DNA of 64,000 nucleotides from Mycobacterium sp. MYCO198283. GTDB taxonomy: Bacteria > Actinomycetota > Actinomycetes > Mycobacteriales > Mycobacteriaceae. The notes under the pieces are model-generated. The model saw nothing but the letters and a program-made list of their open reading frames with translations. It ran no database searches and had not been told where the DNA came from. Location: positions 186,001 to 250,000 of the forward strand of contig NZ_JAJQJI010000008.1 of the NCBI RefSeq assembly GCF_021213805.1, written 5' to 3'. Of this stretch, positions 44,572-52,988 are shown piece after piece; position 1 is the stretch's first letter, and every line of letters begins with the position of its first letter. A program made the position numbers and the translations under genes.

Positions 44572-46134
44572 TCAAGCCGGGCAGAAGATGTCGGTGCCCG
44601 GCAGGTCGCCGGTGTCGAGGTAGCCCAGCAGCGGCGGCGCCGCGCACGCGGTGTACACGGCCGCGCCGTGACCGATGCCCTGCCACATGACGCGCCGGCT
44701 CGTCGCGCCGGCGTTGATGATGGCGGCGGCCGTGGCGCCGAGCCCGTCGGTGCCGACGATCGGGTCGTGCTCGACGCCGAGCAGCAGCACGTCGGTCTTG
44801 AGGTCGCGCGGGGCCTGCGGTGCGGTGCCGCTCGGCCAGTTGAGGCAGTCGACGAGGTTCAGCGCTGCCACGCTGCCGAACTGCGGGTAGACCTTGCCCC
44901 ACTCGACGACCAGTTCGCGCACCCGGTCGGGGGTGGGCCGGTTCAGCGAGTCGCTGCAGCCGTTGACGAACTGCCCGTCGGTGTCGCGCAGCGATTCCGC
45001 CCGGTTCACCAGGTTGTTCAGTGCGTTGGTGTCGCCGCCGCGGGCCTGGGCGAGCGCCGACGCCAGCGCGGTGGTGGTGCCGACGCGGTCGGACTCCGGA
45101 TAGCCCAGGGCGGTGACGATTGCGTCGGTGACCGCCGCGGTGGACGGCGCACCGGGGCCGTTGCCGCGTGCGGTGGCGAGCAGCCCGTCGAGCGCCGGCT
45201 TGGCGTTGGCCCCCAGCGCACAGTCCGGCAGCGCGGCGCACTGCTGCGCAAACGCGTCGAAGGCGGCCTGCTGCCCCTTCACCTCGGTCTCGGCGGCCGC
45301 CTCGGCGCTGACGCCCGGTGCGATCGGCGAGTCGATCACGAGCCGCGCCACCTTGCCCGGATGCAACCCGGCGTAGGCCATCGCGACCTGTCCGCCGTTG
45401 CCGATCCCCAGCAGCGCCAGCGCGGGGACGTCCCACTTGCTGCGCAGCTTCTCGAGGTCTTCTGCGGCGTGGGCGTTGTCGTACGCCGAATCTCCGGGGG
45501 CGATGACGTCGGTGCAGCTGGTGGTGGCCGTGCGGCTGATCTCGCCGAGGGTGGCCACCGGGTCGTCGCCGGGCAGGGTCTGCGCCTGGTCGCGCATCTC
45601 CTGGCTGTCGAAGGTGTCGCGGCACGTCAGCGCCCCGGACAGGCCCATGCCGCGCCGGTCGACGGCGACGATCGGCCGCTGTGCCAGGAGGTCGGCGCCC
45701 GACCGGGACAGCCACTGTGGCAGCTGCAGCGACGTGGCGATGTCGGAGCCGGTGGTGAGCACCAGCGGAGCCGCGTCGGCGGGCGTGCGGGGGCCGCTGG
45801 CCCGCACGACGCCGATGGTCACCGATCCCGGGGCGCCGTTGATGGAGTCGAGGTCGGCGTCGAAGGACGCGCATTCCAGCCGTACCCCGCCCGCCGGGCG
45901 CACACCTGCGTCGGTGAAGAGCCGCGACGTGCACTCCGACCACGACAGGTCGTTCTTCGGAGGCTGCAGTGGCGGGGGACCGTCGGTGGGCGGGGCCGTC
46001 GTCGGCTCGTCGGCGCGGGCGCCGCCACCGTCGTCGACGACGTAGGGCGGGGTGGACGACAGACCGGGGGCGCAGCCGGCCAGCAACGCCGTGAGCACTG
46101 CGAACGTGCCGAGGAGGCGCGCGTGCCGGACCAT
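44572..46134 (-). CDS. TAP-like alpha/beta-hydrolase lipoprotein, nucleophile Ser missing
   Basis: A 520-residue exported protein with a signal peptide and lipobox LLAGC (Cys21), a Pro-rich linker, and a tripeptidyl-aminopeptidase-like alpha/beta-hydrolase fold (IVAVDRRGMGLSG, AHAAEDLEKLRSKW, VARLVIDSP, TAP-type C-terminus). The nucleophile elbow reads LLGIGNGGQ (Gly243-Gly247): the Ser of G-x-S-x-G is Gly245. The acid (VEHDPIVG) and His (GIGHGA) remain. It may be a substrate-binding pseudo-enzyme. The start MVRHARLLG gives the clean signal peptide. It is next to aftC as in M. tuberculosis, where the orthologue is called a secreted protease. Confidence 0.85.
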   Translation of the reverse strand: MVRHARLLGTFAVLTALLAGCAPGLSSTPPYVVDDGGGARADEPTTAPPTDGPPPLQPPKNDLSWSECTSRLFTDAGVRPAGGVRLECASFDADLDSINGAPGSVTIGVVRASGPRTPADAAPLVLTTGSDIATSLQLPQWLSRSGADLLAQRPIVAVDRRGMGLSGALTCRDTFDSQEMRDQAQTLPGDDPVATLGEISRTATTSCTDVIAPGDSAYDNAHAAEDLEKLRSKWDVPALALLGIGNGGQVAMAYAGLHPGKVARLVIDSPIAPGVSAEAAAETEVKGQQAAFDAFAQQCAALPDCALGANAKPALDGLLATARGNGPGAPSTAAVTDAIVTALGYPESDRVGTTTALASALAQARGGDTNALNNLVNRAESLRDTDGQFVNGCSDSLNRPTPDRVRELVVEWGKVYPQFGSVAALNLVDCLNWPSGTAPQAPRDLKTDVLLLGVEHDPIVGTDGLGATAAAIINAGATSRRVMWQGIGHGAAVYTACAAPPLLGYLDTGDLPGTDIFCPA

Positions 46135-46157
46135 GGCGACCACAGTAGCGGCTGCGC

Positions 46158-46955
46158 TCAGCCGGTCCCGGTCGCGCGCAGGTAGCGCAGATAGAGGTAG
46201 CCGTCGGGGTCGGTGAGCTGGTGTGCCAGCCGCAGCGGGCTGCGCACCGCGGCCGCCCCGGCGCTGACCCGGGTCGAGCTCCCGCCGACCAGCAGCGGCG
46301 ACAGCGTCAGGCACAGCTCGTCGAGCAGATCGCGCGCGACGACCCCGCCGAGCAACCGCGGGCCGCCCTCGGTGAGCACCCGCAGGAGCCGCCGCCGGCC
46401 GAGCGCGGCGAGCACCGCCGCTTCGTCGACGACGTCCGGGTCGGTTGCCGAGCCGTCGATGACCTCGGCCAGCGCGCCCAGCCGGTCGCGCGCGGCGGGG
46501 ACCGCGCGGCGGGTGGTGACGATCAGGGGCCGCACCTGCGTGGCGGTGAAGGCGGCGGCGTCCGGGTCGAGCGCCCCGGACCGGCTGACGATGGCCAGTG
46601 GCGGGAGATCTGTCTGGCCGCGGTCGCGGCGGGCCCGGCGCTGCTCGTCGGTGAGCGTGACGCCCGAGTAGCCCTCGCCGCGCACGGTGCCGGCGCCCAC
46701 CAGCACGACGTCGGCCAGCGCCCGCAGCGTGAAGAACACCGCCCGGTCGCCGCGGCCCGCGAGCGCGCCGGACTCGCCGCCGACCGTCGTGGCGCCGTCG
46801 GCGGAGGTGATCATGTTGGCGCGCACCCAGCAGTGGGTGAGCCCGTCGGGGTAGCGGTAGAGCTCGGTCAGTGCGGCGTCGTCGAGGGTGGCGCCGGCCG
46901 GCTGGAGCACTGTCAGCTGCGTCGGCGCACCGACCCGCTCGTCCTCACCGGCCAC
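46158..46955 (-). CDS. RibD C-terminal-like pyrimidine/dihydrofolate reductase
   Basis: A 265-residue reductase of the RibD_C fold without the deaminase domain. Visible are RANMITSADGATTVGG, DVVLVGAGTVRGEGYSG, LLRVLTEGGPRLLGGVVA and LDELCLTLSPLLVGG. NADPH-dependent. The M. tuberculosis orthologue (Rv2671) is annotated ribD and can provide dihydrofolate reductase activity; either role fits here. The start is a GTG. Divergent from zapE. Confidence 0.85.
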   Translation of the reverse strand: MAGEDERVGAPTQLTVLQPAGATLDDAALTELYRYPDGLTHCWVRANMITSADGATTVGGESGALAGRGDRAVFFTLRALADVVLVGAGTVRGEGYSGVTLTDEQRRARRDRGQTDLPPLAIVSRSGALDPDAAAFTATQVRPLIVTTRRAVPAARDRLGALAEVIDGSATDPDVVDEAAVLAALGRRRLLRVLTEGGPRLLGGVVARDLLDELCLTLSPLLVGGSSTRVSAGAAAVRSPLRLAHQLTDPDGYLYLRYLRATGTG

Positions 46956-46977
46956 GAAGACGATTGCAGCACGTCGC

Positions 46978-46983
46978 TACAGT
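46978..46983 (+). promoter_or_regulatory. -10 element of a leaderless zapE transcript
   Basis: TACAGT lies 6 nt before the zapE ATG with no ribosome site. It matches the TANNNT pattern of the other leaderless starts here. Confidence 0.4.
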
Positions 46984-46989
46984 GCCAGC

Positions 46990-48024
46990 ATGCCTGGCCC
47001 CTCCGCCGACGTCGGCGCGCTGGTACAGCGGCATCCGTCGGTGACGCCCGAGCGGTTGGTCGCCCAGTTGGTGCCGCCGCCGACGTTCGTCGACGTCAGC
47101 TTCGACAGCTACCGGCCGGATCCGGCCGAGCCGAGCCAGGCCGCCGCCGTCGAGGCCTGCCGGGAGTTCGCGCGGGAGGCCCGGCGGCGTCGCGCGGGGA
47201 AGAAGAAGCTGTTCGGCCGCCGCGAGGTGCTGCCCGGTGCGGGCCTCTACCTCGACGGCGGGTTCGGCGTCGGCAAGACGCACCTCTTGGCGTCGATTTA
47301 TCACGCGCTGCCCGAGGACGCGTCGAAGAAGGCGTTCGCGACGTTCGGCGAGCTGACCCAGCTGGCCGGGGTGTTCGGGTTCACCGAGTGCATCGACCTG
47401 CTCGGCGACTACGTGGTGGTCTGCATCGACGAGTTCGAGCTCGACGACCCCGGGAACACCACGCTGATGTCGCGGATGCTGTCCGAACTGGTGGCGCGCG
47501 GCGTGTCGATCGCCGCGACCTCGAACACGCTTCCCGAGCAGCTCGGCGAGGGCCGGTTCGCCGCGCAGGACTTCCTGCGGGAGATCAACACCCTCGCGGC
47601 CATCTTCCAGACGGTGCGGGTGGAAGGGCCCGACTACCGGCACCGCGACCTGCCGCCCGCGCCCGAATCGCTCAGCGACGACGAGGTGCGCCGTCGCGCC
47701 GCCGGTGTGCAGGGCGCGACCGTGGACGATTTCGACGAGCTGTGCGCGCATCTGGCGAGGATGCATCCGTCGCGCTATCTGACGTTGATCGAGGGCGTCA
47801 CGGCGGTGTTCCTCACCGGCGTCCATCCGATCGACGACCAGAACGTGGCGCTGCGGCTGGTGGCGCTCACCGACCGCCTCTACGACGCGGGCATCCCCGT
47901 CGTGGTGTCGGGCGCGAAGCTGGACACGATCTTCAGCGAGGAGATGCTGGCCGGCGGCTTCCGCAAGAAGTACCTGCGGGCGACGTCGCGGTTGCTGGCG
48001 CTGACGAACGCCCCACTGCCGTAG
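46990..48024 (+). CDS. zapE: Cell division ATPase ZapE (AFG1-like)
   Basis: A 344-residue AFG1-type AAA ATPase. Walker A is GGFGVGKTHLL, Walker B VVCIDEFEL, and sensor AATSNTLPEQL follows. FAAQDFLREI and RYLTLIEGVTAVFLTG are typical C-terminal motifs. In E. coli ZapE acts on the FtsZ ring; in mycobacteria the role is untested, so the symbol reflects family only. It converges on the GNAT gene. Confidence 0.87.
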   Translation: MPGPSADVGALVQRHPSVTPERLVAQLVPPPTFVDVSFDSYRPDPAEPSQAAAVEACREFAREARRRRAGKKKLFGRREVLPGAGLYLDGGFGVGKTHLLASIYHALPEDASKKAFATFGELTQLAGVFGFTECIDLLGDYVVVCIDEFELDDPGNTTLMSRMLSELVARGVSIAATSNTLPEQLGEGRFAAQDFLREINTLAAIFQTVRVEGPDYRHRDLPPAPESLSDDEVRRRAAGVQGATVDDFDELCAHLARMHPSRYLTLIEGVTAVFLTGVHPIDDQNVALRLVALTDRLYDAGIPVVVSGAKLDTIFSEEMLAGGFRKKYLRATSRLLALTNAPLP

Positions 48025-48028
48025 GGGT

Positions 48029-48616
48029 TCACAGCAGGCGCACCATCACGTGGTCGTGCTCGAGCTGCTTCCCGACGCGAAACGTCCTGTCACCGGTGCG
48101 GACGAAGCCGTGTTTGCTGTAGAACCGCTGCGCGCGCAGGTTACGGCCGTTGACGCCGAGCCAGACGCCGGCCGCGCCGCGCGCTCGGCAGGAGTCGAGC
48201 GCGGCCGCCATCAGGGCCGCCGCCACACCGCGGCCGTGGTGGCCGGGCGCCACGTACATCTTCGAGATCTCGATCGCCGGCCGGAACGTCACCGCGCGCC
48301 GCACGTCGTCGGTGTCGGCGACCCCGCAGACCAGCATGGTGTAGCCGACGATCCGGTCGGCGTCAGCGTCGGCGTCGATGGCCACGAGCACCGCGCGGCC
48401 GGGGTCGGCGAGATGGTCGGCGAACCTCGCCGGCGTGAAGTTGGCGGCGACAAAGGCGGCGATGTCGTCGTCGGTCAGCGACGGCGGGCAGGCCAGCGGG
48501 AACGTCGCCGCCGCGAGGGCGGCCAGGTCGTCGACGTCGGCGGCCGTGGCGGCGCGGATCAGCGGAGCGACCTCCGCGGCGTCGGCGGCGGTGTGTCGGG
48601 ACGTCAGAGCGTCCAC
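48029..48616 (-). CDS. GNAT-family N-acetyltransferase
   Basis: A 195-residue GNAT enzyme: IRAATAADVDDLAALAA at the N-terminus, acetyl-CoA motif A in ISKMYVAPGHHGRGVAAALM, then GVWLGVNGRNLRAQRFYSKHGFVRTG. The acceptor is unknown. No ATG or TTG is close; GTG 48616 gives 13 bp of overlap with the upstream exported-protein gene and is the best start. Convergent with zapE. Confidence 0.85.
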   Translation of the reverse strand: MDALTSRHTAADAAEVAPLIRAATAADVDDLAALAAATFPLACPPSLTDDDIAAFVAANFTPARFADHLADPGRAVLVAIDADADADRIVGYTMLVCGVADTDDVRRAVTFRPAIEISKMYVAPGHHGRGVAAALMAAALDSCRARGAAGVWLGVNGRNLRAQRFYSKHGFVRTGDRTFRVGKQLEHDHVMVRLL

Positions 48617-49116
48617 TGGGCGAGGTGCATGCCCGTGCGGACCTCGCGCAGCACGATCCAGCGGATCGGCTGCCGGTAGGCGTCGAAGTAGACGCCGCCG
48701 GTGACGGTCGACCCCTGCGGCGCCCGGGTCAGCTGGTATTCGAGCAGCGCGTCGGGGTTGTCGGTGTGCTCGGCGATGTAGCCGTCGGCGCCCGGTGCGA
48801 CGCCGGTGAAGGTGAAGTGCGTGGCCATCGCGTGCGGCGTCGGGACGTGGACCGCCTGCACGGTCACCTGTGCGCGGTAGAAGTTGTCGCGGCCCGGCTG
48901 CGTCGGCGGGTCGACGCCGCCGGGGAGGGGCACCGGCACCAGGTCGTGGACGGTGACGTCGGCGACGATGTCCTGGTACTGCACCCGCAGCGTGTCGCCG
49001 ATCCGGCCGAGCGGCGACAGCCGCTCCTCGTCGGGCGTCGCGGCGCCGACGGGGGCGTAGGCCAGGGCGAGCGCGGCCAGGATGCCCGTGACCACGATCG
49101 CGCACCACCGCCGCAT
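48604..49116 (-). CDS. Exported protein of unknown function
   Basis: A 170-residue protein with a signal peptide (MRRWCAIVVTGILAALALAYAPVGAA) and a beta-rich exported domain (LRVQYQDIVADVTVHDLVPVP, RAQVTVQAVHVPTPHAMATHF, GVYFDAYRQPIRWIVL). This looks like the DUF1942-type immunoglobulin-like fold of secreted mycobacterial proteins such as MPT63, with low certainty. AGGAGG sits 4 nt before the ATG. It overlaps the GNAT gene. Confidence 0.75.
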   Translation of the reverse strand: MRRWCAIVVTGILAALALAYAPVGAATPDEERLSPLGRIGDTLRVQYQDIVADVTVHDLVPVPLPGGVDPPTQPGRDNFYRAQVTVQAVHVPTPHAMATHFTFTGVAPGADGYIAEHTDNPDALLEYQLTRAPQGSTVTGGVYFDAYRQPIRWIVLREVRTGMHLAQWTL

Positions 49117-49297
49117 AACGCCTCCTGGTCGCCAGGATCCTGTCAGGGCACATGATGGCACACCGGCGCCCGGCGCCCCGGGGTAACGCACGTCATGGTT
49201 TGTTCACTCGCGGCAATGAGAACGGCGGGCGGTGGGTATGCGTGGCGCGATGGTGCTTCGACGGATCTGCTCTCACCGCAGGAAGGACAGCGACACT

Positions 49298-49747
49298 ATG
49301 ACCGTCACACGCGAGACCACCGCGTCCCGCGCGCAGGTGTGGGACGTGCTGGCCGACGGCTGGACCTACTCGCAGTGGGTCGTCGGCAACAGCCGCATGC
49401 GCGCCGTGGACGCCAATTGGCCGGCGCCGGGCTCGAAGATCAAACACTCGGTCGGGGTGTGGCCGCTGCTGCTGAACGACGAGACGACCGTCGAGAAGTG
49501 CGTGCCGCGAAGCGAGCTGGTGTTGCTGGCCAAGGGCCGGCCGTTCGGTGAGGCGCGCATCACGCTCAAGCTCACCGACCTGCCCGACGGCGGCTGCCGC
49601 ATCGAGATGACGGAGGTGCCGGTGAGCGGCATCGGCCGGCTCGTACCCGACCGGCTGGCGCTGGCCGGCGTGTACCCGCGCAACCGCGAGTCGACCTGGC
49701 GGCTGGCGGCGCTGGCCGAGCGGCTGGTGCCCGGTGACGTCGAGTAG
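49298..49747 (+). CDS. SRPBCC (START-like) family protein
   Basis: A 149-residue SRPBCC/polyketide-cyclase-like protein: TRETTASRAQVWDVLADGWTYSQWVVGNSRMRAVDANWPAPGSK, then a beta sheet ending RIEMTEVPVSGIG. These proteins bind hydrophobic ligands in a deep pocket. It overlaps the next gene by 14 bp, so the binding protein and the FAD enzyme are likely one functional unit, perhaps acting on a lipid or isoprenoid. Confidence 0.85.
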   Translation: MTVTRETTASRAQVWDVLADGWTYSQWVVGNSRMRAVDANWPAPGSKIKHSVGVWPLLLNDETTVEKCVPRSELVLLAKGRPFGEARITLKLTDLPDGGCRIEMTEVPVSGIGRLVPDRLALAGVYPRNRESTWRLAALAERLVPGDVE

Positions 49748-51326
49748 CGCCGACGCGGTGGTGATCGGGGCCGGGCACAACGGCCTGGTCGCCGCCGCCA
49801 TGCTGGCCGACGCCGGGTGGGACGTGGTGGTGCTGGAGGCGCAGCCCGAACCCGGCGGCGCGGTGAAGAGCGCGGAGCTCACCCCCGGCTACGTCACCGA
49901 CCTGTACAGCGCCTTCTATCCGATGACCGCGGTGTCGCCGGCCATCGCCGCGCTTGAGTTGGAGCAGCACGGCCTGCGCTGGACGCATGCGCCCGCCGTC
50001 GTCGGGCACGCGCGCTCCGCCGAGGACGACGACGCGCCGGTGATCTGGCGCGACATCGACCGCACCGCCGCCGACCTGGCGCGCCGGCATCCCGCGGACG
50101 GCGACAACTGGATGAAGGTCACCTCCTGGTGGCGTGGCATCCGGGAGCCACTGCTGGAGACGCTGTTCTCGCCGTTCCCGCCGGTGCGCGGCGCCGCCCA
50201 CCTGCTGCGGCGGGTCGGCCCGGCCGAGGCGGTGCGGCTGGTGCGGCTGCTCGTGCTGCCGGCGATGGTGATGGCCGACGAGCTGTTCGACGGCCCCGAC
50301 GCCAAGCTGCTGCTGTTGGGCAACGCGATGCACGCCGACGTGCCCGTCGACTCGCCGGGCAGCGGCATCATGGGCCTGCTGCTCACGATGCTGGCGCAGG
50401 AGGTGGGCTACCCGGTGCCCGTCGGCGGCGCCGGCCAGCTCACCGCGGCGCTGGTGCGGCGGGCCGAGGCGGCGGGTGCCCGCATCGAGTGCAACCGCGA
50501 GGTGACCGGGGTGCAGGTCAGCGGCGGCCGGGCCACCGCGGTCACCACCGCCGACGGCGCAACGGTCCGGGCGCGGCGGGCGGTGCTCGCCGACGTGACC
50601 GCCCCCAAGCTGTTCCGGGACCTGCTTCCGGCGGACGCGGTGCCGCAGCGGCTGCGCGCCGAGCTCGACCACTTCACCTGGGACACCCCGGTGGTGAAGG
50701 TGAACTACGCGCTGCGCGAGAAGATCCCGTGGCGGTCGCGCAGCCTGTCGCAGGCCGGCACGGTGCACCTGGGTGCGGACGCCTTCGGCCTCATCAGGTG
50801 GATGGCCGACATCAACACCAACGTCGTGCCCGAGCATCCGTTCATGCTGTTCGGCCAGATGACCACCTCGGACCCGTCCCGGTCGGCCGACGGCACCGAG
50901 AGCGCCTGGGCCTACACCCACATGCCGCGCGAGGTGCACGACGACGCCTCCGCCGAACGCCTCGCCGACGCGGTCGACCGGGTGCTCGAAGCGCACGCGC
51001 CCGGCTTCTCCGACCGGGTGGTGTTCCGCAACGTGCAGCGCCCGTCGGACCTCGAGGCCTCCAACGCCAACCTGCACGACGGCGCCGTCAACGGCGGCAC
51101 CGCACAGGTGCACCAGCAGCTGATCTTCCGGCCCTATCCGGGTTTCGGCCGTTCCGACACCCCCATCGAGGGGTTGTTCCTCGCGAGCGCGTCGGCCAGC
51201 CCGGGCGGCAGCGTGCACGGCGTATGCGGCCGCAATGCGGCGTCGGCGGCGCTGTCGTCGGGCAGCAGGTTCAGCTGGCCGCGCCGCAAGCTGACCGCGT
51301 CGGTGATGTCACTGCTCGAGCGCTGA
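49734..51326 (+). CDS. CrtI/PYROXD2-like FAD-dependent oxidoreductase
   Basis: A 530-residue FAD enzyme of the phytoene desaturase superfamily. The N-terminal AVVIGAGHNGLVAAAMLADAG and VLEAQPEPGGAVKS are the FAD-binding signature; PVGGAGQLTAALVRRAE and the C-terminal GLFLASASASPGGSVHGVCG complete it. Mycobacterial members are called phytoene dehydrogenase but no carotenoid genes lie nearby, so the substrate is open. GTG start within the SRPBCC gene. Its 3' end overlaps the convergent Mrr-type gene by 18 bp. Confidence 0.85.
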   Translation: MTSSSADAVVIGAGHNGLVAAAMLADAGWDVVVLEAQPEPGGAVKSAELTPGYVTDLYSAFYPMTAVSPAIAALELEQHGLRWTHAPAVVGHARSAEDDDAPVIWRDIDRTAADLARRHPADGDNWMKVTSWWRGIREPLLETLFSPFPPVRGAAHLLRRVGPAEAVRLVRLLVLPAMVMADELFDGPDAKLLLLGNAMHADVPVDSPGSGIMGLLLTMLAQEVGYPVPVGGAGQLTAALVRRAEAAGARIECNREVTGVQVSGGRATAVTTADGATVRARRAVLADVTAPKLFRDLLPADAVPQRLRAELDHFTWDTPVVKVNYALREKIPWRSRSLSQAGTVHLGADAFGLIRWMADINTNVVPEHPFMLFGQMTTSDPSRSADGTESAWAYTHMPREVHDDASAERLADAVDRVLEAHAPGFSDRVVFRNVQRPSDLEASNANLHDGAVNGGTAQVHQQLIFRPYPGFGRSDTPIEGLFLASASASPGGSVHGVCGRNAASAALSSGSRFSWPRRKLTASVMSLLER

Positions 51327-51887
51327 GGCATTCAGCCGTCGCAGCGTGCGCGGCAGGTCGCCGAGGTGGTGCCCGTCCACCAGGACACAGCCGTGCCGTT
51401 CGGCGAGCCGCTGCGCCGCCGGCGTGAACGCGTGATTGGTGACGACCATGGTCGCCGTGCAGTCCTGCATCGGTGCACCCGCCACCACCTCCTGCACGGC
51501 CGCCGCGCCGACCGGCCGCGCCTGCCGCTTGCACTGCACCGCGATGCGGTGCGGCCGCGCCCCGACGATCAGGTCGACACCCCAGTCGCCGGTACGTGGC
51601 GTCATGATCACCGGCAGGCCGCAGCGGCGCGCGATATGGGCGACGTGGTCCTCGAATTGCTCGCCCGTCATCGCCTCGATCGCCCGGTTGCGCGGCGGCG
51701 TGGGCGCCGGCGCCGTCAGGGCCCCTTCGAGCGCGCCGCGCAGGAAGTGGGGGAGCAGCAGCAATGCCAGTGGCGCGCCCGCACCGATCGCCAGCGCCCA
51801 GCGTGCGTCGGCTCCCTGCGAGAACGCAACCGTGGCGGCCAGCACGGCTGCAGTACCGCCGCGAAACAGGCTGCGTCCCAGCCTCAT
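51309..51887 (-). CDS. Membrane-anchored Mrr-type restriction endonuclease
   Basis: A 192-residue protein: two hydrophobic segments in the first 50 residues (GGTAAVLAATVAFS and WALAIGAGAPLALLLLP), then an Mrr_cat PD-(D/E)xK nuclease: AMTGEQFEDHVAHIARRCG, RTGDWGVDLIVG (Asp105) and IAVQCKRQ (Gln118, Lys120). Mrr nucleases cut modified or foreign DNA; membrane-tethered forms are widespread and poorly understood. ATG overlaps the stop of the upstream HhH gene (ATGA), so the pair is coupled. Confidence 0.85.
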   Translation of the reverse strand: MRLGRSLFRGGTAAVLAATVAFSQGADARWALAIGAGAPLALLLLPHFLRGALEGALTAPAPTPPRNRAIEAMTGEQFEDHVAHIARRCGLPVIMTPRTGDWGVDLIVGARPHRIAVQCKRQARPVGAAAVQEVVAGAPMQDCTATMVVTNHAFTPAAQRLAERHGCVLVDGHHLGDLPRTLRRLNASALEQ

Positions 51888-52558
51888 TGACGACGGCGTT
51901 CACTGCGCCATATTCCGTAGTCGAGGTCGGTGGCGGTCATGTCGAGCCGGTTCGCCGCCTGGCTGACGGCCTCGACGGCGAGATCGGCGTCCACCGAAGG
52001 CAGTTCGAGCGCGCGCGCCACGAACCGGCGGACCATGCGGTCGGGTTTGACGCCGTCGACGCCCGCGAGCATCTGCACGTAGTGCCAGGTGACCCCGGAG
52101 GACTGGCCGGGCACCCGCCACCACGCCGCGGCGGCATCGGTGAGGCCGCCGGGTTGCTTCGCCGCGGCACGGAACTGCTGGGTGGTGTCAAACCCGTTGT
52201 CGTGCAGGGCGTGTGCAGCCGCCTCGATCGCCGCCGCCTTGAGCGGCGAGGTGGTGTGGCTCGACGTCCGGTTGCGGTTACCGATCGCCTTCGCCCACTG
52301 CTCCGGCCCGCCGACGTCCGCGAAGGTCTTGAGCAGATCCCCGACGCCGTCGGTGTCCGCGTCAGCATGTTCGCGCTCCCGGTGCTCCCGGTATCGACGC
52401 ACCACGTTCTGGACGCTGGTGTAGCGCACGCCCGTCGACTGCACGGCGTCGACGACGCAGAGCGCCAAGCTGTTCGGATAGCCGCCGGGGGCTTTTGCGT
52501 CTGTCAGTTCTTCGCAGTGGGCGACCAGAGCGTCGAGCTGCGCGATGTTCGGCATCAT
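51884..52558 (-). CDS. HhH-GPD-like protein of unknown function
   Basis: A 224-residue all-helical protein. WWRVPGQSSGVTWHYVQMLAGVDGVKPDRMVRRFV resembles the helix-hairpin-helix and following Asp helix of endonuclease III-like glycosylases, and DLLKTFADVGGPEQWAK...LKAAAIEAAAHALHDNG their preceding helices. The catalytic Lys of endonuclease III is not seen at the hairpin, so DNA binding without glycosylase action is possible. Two adjacent ATGs start it; 4-bp overlap with the Mrr-type gene. Confidence 0.65.
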   Translation of the reverse strand: MMPNIAQLDALVAHCEELTDAKAPGGYPNSLALCVVDAVQSTGVRYTSVQNVVRRYREHREREHADADTDGVGDLLKTFADVGGPEQWAKAIGNRNRTSSHTTSPLKAAAIEAAAHALHDNGFDTTQQFRAAAKQPGGLTDAAAAWWRVPGQSSGVTWHYVQMLAGVDGVKPDRMVRRFVARALELPSVDADLAVEAVSQAANRLDMTATDLDYGIWRSERRRQ

Positions 52559-52988
52559 GGCCCGAGCGTGGCACGGGGCACCGACAACGGGGGTTCGGAT
52601 TCGGTCGAGTCGCCCCGGACGCACCCGCCGCGGCCGCTGGTTTCTCCTGCATGTCGCAGACGAGCCGGCTCCGCTGTTCGCCGCCGACAATCTGGTGCGG
52701 CTGTCGTTGGCCGAGAACCGGCTGCGGTGTTCTCCACCGTGTCGGGCGCCGTGCTGCTGGTCTGGGTGTCGTCCCCGGCGATCCTGGAGACCGAGCGCGA
52801 TTACCCGGTGACCGCGACCGGACGCATCATCGCGGTGTCGCTGATCGGCGGCATCAGCCTGTTGGGCACCATCGCGTTTTGGATAGGCAGCGGGTAGATC
52901 CCGGGCCGGTGGCCCAGCCGATCCGTCGTTACCTCGGGTCACCCTGACGCTCCAGCTAGGCTTCCCCTCGACGAGTGAGGGGCGACCG
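52559..52988. other. 430-bp gap without a supported gene
   Basis: The plus strand can encode a short hydrophobic tail (RIIAVSLIGGISLLGTIAFW, ending at 52897) preceded by ILETERDYPVTATG, and an adjacent frame carries VRLSLAENRL just upstream (about 52695-52725). A small membrane-protein gene broken by a frameshift would explain both, but no clear start is seen. CTAGGC near 52956 may belong to the promoter of the GAF-ANTAR gene. Confidence 0.3.
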
